Shown here piece by piece: positions 6,567 to 11,582 of a DNA stretch of 11,582 nucleotides. Each line of letters begins with the position of its first letter. The first letter of the stretch is position 1. The notes under the pieces are model-generated. The model saw nothing but the letters and a program-made list of their open reading frames with translations. It was not told where the DNA came from and did no database searches. A program made the position numbers and the translations under genes. This DNA is from Blastocatellia bacterium (GTDB lineage Bacteria > Acidobacteriota > Blastocatellia > Pyrinomonadales > Pyrinomonadaceae): NCBI GenBank assembly GCA_003175865.1, contig PSRF01000231.1:1-11582 (forward strand), read 5' to 3'.

Positions 6567-6589
6567 GTTCGCCCGGTTTTCCGATTCAA
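6559..6589 (-). promoter_or_regulatory. Candidate sigma-70-type promoter for fumC
   Basis: On the minus strand there is a perfect TATAAT -10 hexamer (6564-6559). The best -35 candidate is TTGAAT (6589-6584) at a rather long 19-bp spacing. Transcription would start near 6552, leaving about 98 nt before the preferred fumC ATG. The -10 overlaps that of the opposing promoter. The -10 is good, the -35 is weak. Confidence 0.35.
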
Positions 6590-6601
6590 TCTTTCGGTGA
6601 T

Positions 6602-6610
6602 CCCCCCCCC
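6602..6610 (+). other. C9 homopolymer tract in the leader of the signalling operon
   Basis: Nine consecutive C residues lie 10 bp before the ATG at 6621, inside the predicted untranslated leader. Tracts of this kind can slip during replication. Here a length change would alter ribosome access to the first gene rather than its reading frame. It may also be chance or an assembly-sensitive spot. Confidence 0.5.
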
Positions 6611-6620
6611 AATTCAGGCT

Positions 6621-7052
6621 ATGGCTTCTGTCGATTCAGAGGCTCGTGATTCATCGAGCCGTAATGAACGAGCGCTTATTCTTGTCGTTGAACGAAACCC
6701 TGTTGTTCAGCGACTCGAGCGCTATTTTTTGGAACAAGCCGGCTATTCAGTGCAGTTTGCAAGCGACGGCTTGTCTGCTTACAGCGTTGCCCGCGAACTT
6801 AAACCGGGAATCATCGTAACTGAGATTCTCGTGCCCGAACTTGATGGTCTAAGTCTCTGTCGGAAGATCAAATCGGATCCCCTCACAGCTCATATCCTCG
6901 TCCTCATTTTCAGTCACCTCCATGCAGAAGATCGTGCTCGCGAAGTTGGTGCCGATGCTTTCTTAGTAAAACCGCTGAGTGAAGACTTGTTAATCGAAAC
7001 TGTCGAAAAACTAGTCGCATTTCGACGCGCGAAGGGAAGACCCGATGCCTGA
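6621..7052 (+). CDS. Stand-alone receiver-domain protein with atypical phosphoacceptor site
   Basis: The 143-residue product is a single CheY-like receiver domain (about 17-135) after a short Ser/Glu-rich leader, with no output domain. The fold is clear: ALILVVERNPVVQRLERYF, GYSVQFASDG, then IIVTEILVPELDG and FLVKPLSEDLL. Key residues differ from the active-site consensus. The usual acidic pair is E24-R25, the phosphoacceptor Asp is Glu (E68, codon GAG, four residues before the conserved Pro), the switch Thr/Ser is S98, and the Lys is kept (K117). By family knowledge such a site should not form the normal acyl phosphate and may mimic an active state; that is inference. The ATG at 6621 is preferred over the GTG/TTG-type frame extension from 6528 because the promoter motifs lie between them; the ribosome-binding site (CAGG) is weak. 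The stop overlaps the next gene by 8 bp, implying translational coupling. Confidence 0.87.
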   Translation: MASVDSEARDSSSRNERALILVVERNPVVQRLERYFLEQAGYSVQFASDGLSAYSVARELKPGIIVTEILVPELDGLSLCRKIKSDPLTAHILVLIFSHLHAEDRAREVGADAFLVKPLSEDLLIETVEKLVAFRRAKGRPDA

Positions 7053-8427
7053 AAAAATAAGAACTGGATGTGACGGACTTGATGAGGTGCTGCACGGTGG
7101 GATTCCCGCTAACACAATCACCGTGTTGATGGGAGCACCGGGAACCGGAAAGACAATCCTTGCTGAGCAGATCGCTTTCAGCAACGCTTCCCCGGAAACT
7201 CCTGTTCTCTATCTGTCTACAGTTTCAGAACCACTCGACAAATTTATCGCGCATGGTCAAGAGTACACCTTCTTTGACCCCAAGAAAGTTGGCACCTCAG
7301 TTTTCTATGAAGATCTTGGCTACATGTTGCGCGACCGTAACATCACCGAGCTGCCAAACATCGTTGCCGATCTCTTCATCAGATACAGACCATCGTTTGT
7401 CTTCATTGATTCATTCAAGGCGCTAGCCGATCTCTACTGTGGCGACAAGGAACGCCGGATGGTTATTTACGATCTGGCCACTGCCCTATCAGCTTATAAG
7501 TGTACAAGCATACTGGTCGGTGAATACTCTCAAGACACAACCACCACGCTTCCGGAATTTGCTATAGCTGACATAGTTCTGAGTATGTTGAAATACTCGA
7601 CCAACGTACGCGAACAGCGATTCTTGAAAGTTGAAAAGTTACGCGGTTCTGATTCGATTACCGGTGCTCACGCATTCTCTATTTCATTTGACGGGATCGA
7701 AATATTCCCTCGTCTTCTGACACCACCTATTGCCCCAGACTATCAACCTAAAATCGAACGAGTTAACTCCGGCATCGATACTCTCGATGACCTGATAGCG
7801 GAAGGTTTTTGGCGGGGTAGCACGACGTTGGTGGCCGGACCGAGCGGCAGCGGCAAAACAATTATGGTGCTGCACTTCCTTCGCCAGGGCGCCCTGAATG
7901 ACGAGACCTGCCTTTATGTGGGATTTCAAGAGAATCCTGCTCAACTGGCACGCGTCATGCAAAACCTAGGCTGGAATTCGGCCGAACTGCTTGCCGACGG
8001 ACGCTATGAGTTGATGTATCGCTCGCCCGTCGAGATGCAGCTGGATAGCGTCGCAGCCGAGTTATTTAGGAGAGTTCGCAAGGGCGAAGTGCAGAGAGTT
8101 GCCATCGACGCAGTCGGTGACCTGCAGCGCTGTAGTCTAGACCGCGAGCGTTTTGCGGACTTTATCTATGCACTCGTACAGTGGTTTGCGGTCGAAAACG
8201 TTACTTGCATGATGACTTTGGAGCTCGCCGAGATGTTCGAGATCCACCGCATCAGTGACAACGATGTGTCAAATATGGCTGACAATCTAATTCTCTTGGG
8301 ATACACGAAAACAGCCGACATGAAGAGAACGCTGCGGATAATGAAAACCAGAGGGAGTGCTCAGGACAATCGCCTGCACACATTGGAAATTACCAATCGT
8401 GGCGTCTTAGTAAAGCCGGAAAGCTAA
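7045..8427 (+). CDS. Two-domain KaiC-like RecA-family ATPase
   Basis: The 460-residue protein has two RecA/KaiC domains. Domain 1 (about 5-228) has TGCDGLDEVLHGGIP, Walker A GAPGTGKT (30-37) and Walker B FVFIDS (118-123). Domain 2 (about 238-456) has SGIDTLDDLIAEGFWRGS, Walker A GPSGSGKT (265-272) and Walker B RVAIDAV (351-357). Each domain keeps only one of the two Glu residues that follow strand 2 in cyanobacterial KaiC (VSEP, E62; FQEN, E296). In the segment equivalent to the KaiC Ser431-Thr432 phosphosites the sequence is NDVSNMADN (406-414): Ser is kept as S409 and Thr is replaced by Asn. It is also shorter than clock KaiC (about 519 residues). It probably binds ATP, oligomerises and signals through partners, rather than running a clock; no KaiA or KaiB is present. 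AGGGAAG lies about 8 nt before the ATG, inside the preceding gene, which it overlaps by 8 bp. Confidence 0.93.
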   Translation: MPEKIRTGCDGLDEVLHGGIPANTITVLMGAPGTGKTILAEQIAFSNASPETPVLYLSTVSEPLDKFIAHGQEYTFFDPKKVGTSVFYEDLGYMLRDRNITELPNIVADLFIRYRPSFVFIDSFKALADLYCGDKERRMVIYDLATALSAYKCTSILVGEYSQDTTTTLPEFAIADIVLSMLKYSTNVREQRFLKVEKLRGSDSITGAHAFSISFDGIEIFPRLLTPPIAPDYQPKIERVNSGIDTLDDLIAEGFWRGSTTLVAGPSGSGKTIMVLHFLRQGALNDETCLYVGFQENPAQLARVMQNLGWNSAELLADGRYELMYRSPVEMQLDSVAAELFRRVRKGEVQRVAIDAVGDLQRCSLDRERFADFIYALVQWFAVENVTCMMTLELAEMFEIHRISDNDVSNMADNLILLGYTKTADMKRTLRIMKTRGSAQDNRLHTLEITNRGVLVKPES

Positions 8428-11199
8428 TTGTCTGCAATGAGCCAACATGTCAATGAAGTGAAGGAGCCTTACCGGCGGCTGGCAGAAATCAACCGCGCAA
8501 TTACGACTTCCCTTAATTTCGATCAGGTTCTAAACCTGATCGTCGAAAACGCTGCTCAATTGGTCGGTGCGCCAATCTGTTTACTGCTACTTCTCGATAA
8601 GAATGAGCAGCTTCGCATTCGTGCGTCTCGAGGAATCGACGACGATGCGGCCGGACGCTTCTCAGGTCACATGGAAGAAGAAGTCGTCAAAGACCTTTAC
8701 GAGTTTCTGAAGGTTCCCAATACAGGAACACTTTTCACTGTTCCAATCATCGCGAAACGATCATTAACCGGCCTGCTTGTAATTACTCGCCACAGACCAT
8801 TGGACCAGGAAGAGGAATGGCAGTTGTCTGCACTGGCTGACCAGGCTGCAATCGCAATGGGGAATGCGCGGCTTTACGAGATGGAGCTCGCGGAAGCGAC
8901 GCGCGAACGCGATGAGACGATGCAGGCGTTGCGGGATTCCAATAAACGAATCCAGCAGATTCTCGAAAGCATTACTGATCTTTTCTATTCGCTCGATCGT
9001 GAATGGCGCTTTACAGATGTTAATCGCCAAACTGAATTACGTTTTGGTAAGAACAGCGATGAGTTGATTGGAAGAGTAATTTGGGAAGTATATCCGGAGG
9101 CCATCGACTCGCCGTTGTACGAGAACTTTCAACGCGCGGTGAAGGAAGATGTGCCGGTTCATTTTGAAGTGGCTTCGAAAATCGTACCGGGTACGTGGTT
9201 TGAGGCCCATGCCTATCCTTCTAACCGCGGTTTGACTGTTTATCTTCGCGACATAAGTGAACGCAAAGAAGCGGAAGTCACGAGTCGTTTGATTGCTGCC
9301 ATTGTTGCGTCTTCCGATGACGCCATTGTCAGTAAGGATCTAAACGGAATCATTAATAGCTGGAATAAAAGCGCGGAACGAATCTTTGGCTACAGTGCCG
9401 AAGAAGTTATGGGTAAGTCGATCACGATCATAATTCCGGAAGATCGACTTTTTGAGGAACCGGTAATCATGGAACGGATCCGTCACGGGGAATCGGTGGA
9501 CCACTTCGAAACGATTCGTCAACGCAAGGACGGCAGACGAATCCACATTTCGTTGACTATTTCTCCCGTAAGGGATGAATCAGGAGTCATCATTGGCGCT
9601 TCGAAGATCGCTCGGGATATTACGCGTGAAAAACTGGCCCAGGAAGAAATCAACTTTCAGGCGAGGATGTTAAGTGCTGTCGAGCAGGCTGTCATCGCGA
9701 CGGATCTCAGCGGCACGATAACCTCATGGAATCGTTTCGCTGAGCATCTTTATGGATGGCCTGCTGCTGAAGCAATCGGAATGAACATCGTCGAATTGAC
9801 GCCAATTAATTCAAGAGTACAGGCAGAAGAGATCTTCGCGGTACTCTCAAAAGGCCAAAGCTGGTCGGGCGAAATGACTCTCCGCCGGCGGGACGGTTCA
9901 GAATTTCCGGCGATGATCACCGATTCGCCAATAACAAACGACAACGGCGAACTGATCGGCATCGTCGGTATTTCAGTCGACATAACAGAATTAAAGCGTT
10001 CACAGGAAGAAAAGGCAGCACTCCTACGAGCGGAAAGAGAGGCGCGCGCTGACGCCGAAGCTGCGAATCGTTTGAAGGATGAGTTTCTCGCGACGCTGTC
10101 TCATGAGCTGCGAAATCCACTCAATGTTGTAATTGGTTACTCGGAAATCCTTCGACGTAGCAATGAAAACGAAAACCGCGGCTTCGTTCGTCGAGCTGCT
10201 GAGGTGATCCGTCGGAATGCATTGGCGCAGTCGCAGTTAGTTTCAGACTTGCTGGATCTCTCGCGTCTGCAAATGGGTAAGCTTGCAATCAACCGTCAGC
10301 CAGTTTCCCTTTCAACAATCATCAGTGACGCAATCGAAACAGTTAAAGCAGAAGCTATTGCGAAGGAGGTCTCACTTAAGATCGACTGCGATCTTGAACC
10401 GCTGCTCGTTAATGCCGATCCTGTACGTCTCGGACAAATTGCCTGGAACCTGCTCAACAACGCAGTGAAGTTCACACCTGCTGGTGGTGCAATAACAATT
10501 GGTCTTTCGAAGCAGGATGGATGTGCACGGCTGATGGTCCAGGACACCGGCCAGGGTATCGCACCTGAGTTCTTGCCGCACGTTTTTGAAATCTTTCGAC
10601 AGGCAGACGCAAGCAGTTCGCGCCGTCAAGGAGGACTCGGCATCGGCCTTGCGCTGGTGAAACAATTGACGGAGCTGCATGGAGGTCGAGTCGAGGTTTA
10701 TTCGGAGGGATTGGGGAAAGGTGCTCGTTTTGTAGTGGTGTTGCCACTGGAAGAAGTTGGATCGACCAACGGAGATTCTGCTCGCGTTACTAGTGACAAC
10801 GCACTGAGCAAGAAAAACATTCTGGTGGTGGACGATTCTACCGAGACCACCGACATGCTGAGACGATTGCTTCAGATGGAAGGGGCGCGGGTCCACACTG
10901 CTCGCAGCGGTCTTGAGGCACTTGAACTTGCGCACGACACTACGTTTGATTTGGTAATTTCGGATATTTCAATGCCGGAGATGGACGGCTACCAACTACT
11001 CCGGAACTTACGTAGACTGCCGCCAATGCATAACGTGCCGGCTCTAGCGTTGACTGGCTACGGACGCGCCACAGATGTGCTGCGAGCAAAACGAGAAGGG
11101 TTCGCTCAACATTTCACCAAGCCACTGGATATCGATAAATTACTTACGGCAGTCAGAGAATTAACCCAAACCACTTGCCCATCAAACGGTGACAACTGA
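8428..11199 (+). CDS. Hybrid sensor histidine kinase (GAF-PAS-PAS-PAS-HisKA-HATPase-REC)
   Basis: The 923-residue protein is a cytoplasmic multi-sensor kinase with no membrane segments. In order: GAF (about 20-150), coiled coil (150-175), PAS1 (about 176-280, ending in the YLRDISERK block), PAS2 (286-402, DDAIVSKDLNGIINSWN, ending ARDITREK), PAS3 (408-523, QAVIATDLSGTITSWN, ending SVDITELK), a helical linker (523-552), HisKA with the phosphorylated His in SHELRNPL (H559), and HATPase_c with N box NLLNNAVKFTP (674-684), G1 DTGQGI (706-711) and G2 GGLGIGLAL (735-743). A canonical REC domain (796-912) follows, with acidic pair D802-D803, phosphoacceptor D846 (SDISMP), T876 and K898. The kinase is intact and should autophosphorylate and pass phosphate to its own receiver. 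The frame begins at a TTG directly after the previous stop; the ATG nine bases on (8437) is equally possible, with GGAAAG 13 nt before it. The signal is unknown; PAS domains may bind haem, flavin or small ligands. Confidence 0.95.
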   Translation: MSAMSQHVNEVKEPYRRLAEINRAITTSLNFDQVLNLIVENAAQLVGAPICLLLLLDKNEQLRIRASRGIDDDAAGRFSGHMEEEVVKDLYEFLKVPNTGTLFTVPIIAKRSLTGLLVITRHRPLDQEEEWQLSALADQAAIAMGNARLYEMELAEATRERDETMQALRDSNKRIQQILESITDLFYSLDREWRFTDVNRQTELRFGKNSDELIGRVIWEVYPEAIDSPLYENFQRAVKEDVPVHFEVASKIVPGTWFEAHAYPSNRGLTVYLRDISERKEAEVTSRLIAAIVASSDDAIVSKDLNGIINSWNKSAERIFGYSAEEVMGKSITIIIPEDRLFEEPVIMERIRHGESVDHFETIRQRKDGRRIHISLTISPVRDESGVIIGASKIARDITREKLAQEEINFQARMLSAVEQAVIATDLSGTITSWNRFAEHLYGWPAAEAIGMNIVELTPINSRVQAEEIFAVLSKGQSWSGEMTLRRRDGSEFPAMITDSPITNDNGELIGIVGISVDITELKRSQEEKAALLRAEREARADAEAANRLKDEFLATLSHELRNPLNVVIGYSEILRRSNENENRGFVRRAAEVIRRNALAQSQLVSDLLDLSRLQMGKLAINRQPVSLSTIISDAIETVKAEAIAKEVSLKIDCDLEPLLVNADPVRLGQIAWNLLNNAVKFTPAGGAITIGLSKQDGCARLMVQDTGQGIAPEFLPHVFEIFRQADASSSRRQGGLGIGLALVKQLTELHGGRVEVYSEGLGKGARFVVVLPLEEVGSTNGDSARVTSDNALSKKNILVVDDSTETTDMLRRLLQMEGARVHTARSGLEALELAHDTTFDLVISDISMPEMDGYQLLRNLRRLPPMHNVPALALTGYGRATDVLRAKREGFAQHFTKPLDIDKLLTAVRELTQTTCPSNGDN

Positions 11200-11257
11200 C
11201 CTTTGAATGAAGTCACCTCTTGTCCGAAGATCGCGCACAGAGTGTCTTAAGCGTACA

Positions 11258-11298
11258 CCAGCAAACGTCCACTTAACGCACATTTTGCTTGGTTTTTT
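11258..11298 (+). terminator. Probable Rho-independent terminator after the hybrid kinase gene
   Basis: CCAGCAAA (11258-11265) pairs with TTTGCTTGG (11284-11292), with one bulged T, across an 18-base loop, and is followed at once by six Ts (11293-11298). It lies about 60 bp after the kinase stop, on the correct strand. The long loop and short stem make it moderate rather than strong. Confidence 0.45.
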
Positions 11299-11391
11299 AA
11301 GGGAATACTGGTTGCAGCGTGAGACTACAACCAGCGAAAGAGCCTGCTTGTTGGCACTCGCCTGCGGCTGAATACAAGAGAAGCTTAAGAC

Positions 11392-11582
11392 ATGGGCTTA
11401 CCAAACAGAGATGAACTTGAAGGAAAATTCGATCAGGTTAAAGGCAAAACAAAAGAGTCGGTGGGCAGAGTAATTAATAATCGAAAACTCCAGCGTGAAA
11501 GTATGGCCGACCGCGTAAGTGGAAATGTAGAAGAAGGAGTAGGCAAAGCTCGACGCAAAGTCGGTGAGGCCATTGAAGACGT
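11392..11582 (+). CDS. CsbD-like stress protein, N-terminal part (cut by window edge)
   Basis: From the ATG at 11392 there are 63 codons open to the right edge. The product is small, hydrophilic and rich in Lys, Glu, Gly and Val, with the repeated CsbD pattern: DELEGKFDQVKGKTKESVGR (7-26), then SGNVEEGVGKARRKVGEAIED (43-63, quoted as the second imperfect repeat). CsbD family members are small abundant general-stress proteins of unknown biochemical activity; in Bacillus subtilis csbD belongs to the sigma-B regulon. Full-length relatives are about 60-80 residues, so nearly the whole protein is visible. The ribosome-binding site is an ordinary AAGAGAAG about 8 nt upstream. It is separated from the kinase by the probable terminator and so is likely its own transcript. 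Confidence 0.82.
   Translation, partial: MGLPNRDELEGKFDQVKGKTKESVGRVINNRKLQRESMADRVSGNVEEGVGKARRKVGEAIED

Noticed and set aside
6528-6620. Upstream extension of the receiver gene by 31 codons
   Set aside because: The promoter -35/-10 motifs and the C9 tract fall inside it, and its residues do not resemble a receiver leader; the ATG at 6621 is adequate.
7045-8427. Full Kai circadian clock
   Set aside because: No KaiA or KaiB is encoded, and the Ser-Thr phosphosite pair is not conserved, so only a KaiC-like ATPase is claimed.
10372-10935. 187-codon open frame on the minus strand inside the hybrid kinase gene
   Set aside because: It lies wholly opposite the well-supported HATPase and receiver coding region, and its translation has no family resemblance; it is an antisense shadow.
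11308-11334. CTGGTTG...CAACCAG hairpin as terminator for the kinase operon
   Set aside because: No T-run follows on either strand; the hairpin at 11258-11292 followed by six Ts is a better candidate.

Overview
The window looks like chromosomal DNA from a free-living, aerobic or facultative Gram-negative-type bacterium of moderate GC content. It carries a class II fumarase, small Fe-S redox proteins, an exported SIMPL-domain protein, stress proteins and a very large multi-sensor hybrid kinase. The mixture, with short interspersed hairpin repeats between genes, would fit an Acidobacteriota-like soil bacterium. That placement is an inference from gene style; no rRNA or other marker is present to settle it.

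Left part (1-4195, all genes on the minus strand). In transcription order from the right these are a secreted SIMPL-domain protein, a CBS-pair protein with an arginine- and aspartate-rich N-terminal region, an Hsp20-family small heat shock protein, and the N-terminal 475 residues of the ATP-dependent protease Lon, which runs off the left edge. The three spaces around these genes each hold an inverted pair of the same 26-bp repeat, and an extra copy overlaps the lon start region. Hsp20 and Lon make a proteostasis pair.

Middle (4331-6454). A plus-strand Rieske-type [2Fe-2S] protein converges within 10 bp on a minus-strand single-cluster [4Fe-4S] ferredoxin. Upstream of the ferredoxin, on the same strand, is a class II fumarase (FumC). 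The fumarase and the next operon diverge from a 166-bp region holding overlapping back-to-back promoter-like motifs.

Right part (6539-11199, plus strand). A compact three-gene signalling operon encodes a stand-alone receiver protein, a two-domain KaiC-like ATPase and a GAF-PAS-PAS-PAS-HisKA-HATPase-REC hybrid histidine kinase. The first two genes overlap by 8 bp, and the second and third abut or are 9 bp apart. The receiver has glutamate at the phosphoacceptor position, and the KaiC-like protein lacks the paired Ser-Thr phosphosites of cyanobacterial KaiC, so the module is unlikely to be a simple phosphorelay or a standard clock. This operon is the best candidate for an undescribed system in the window. 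A probable terminator follows it, and then the start of a CsbD-like stress protein gene that runs off the right edge.
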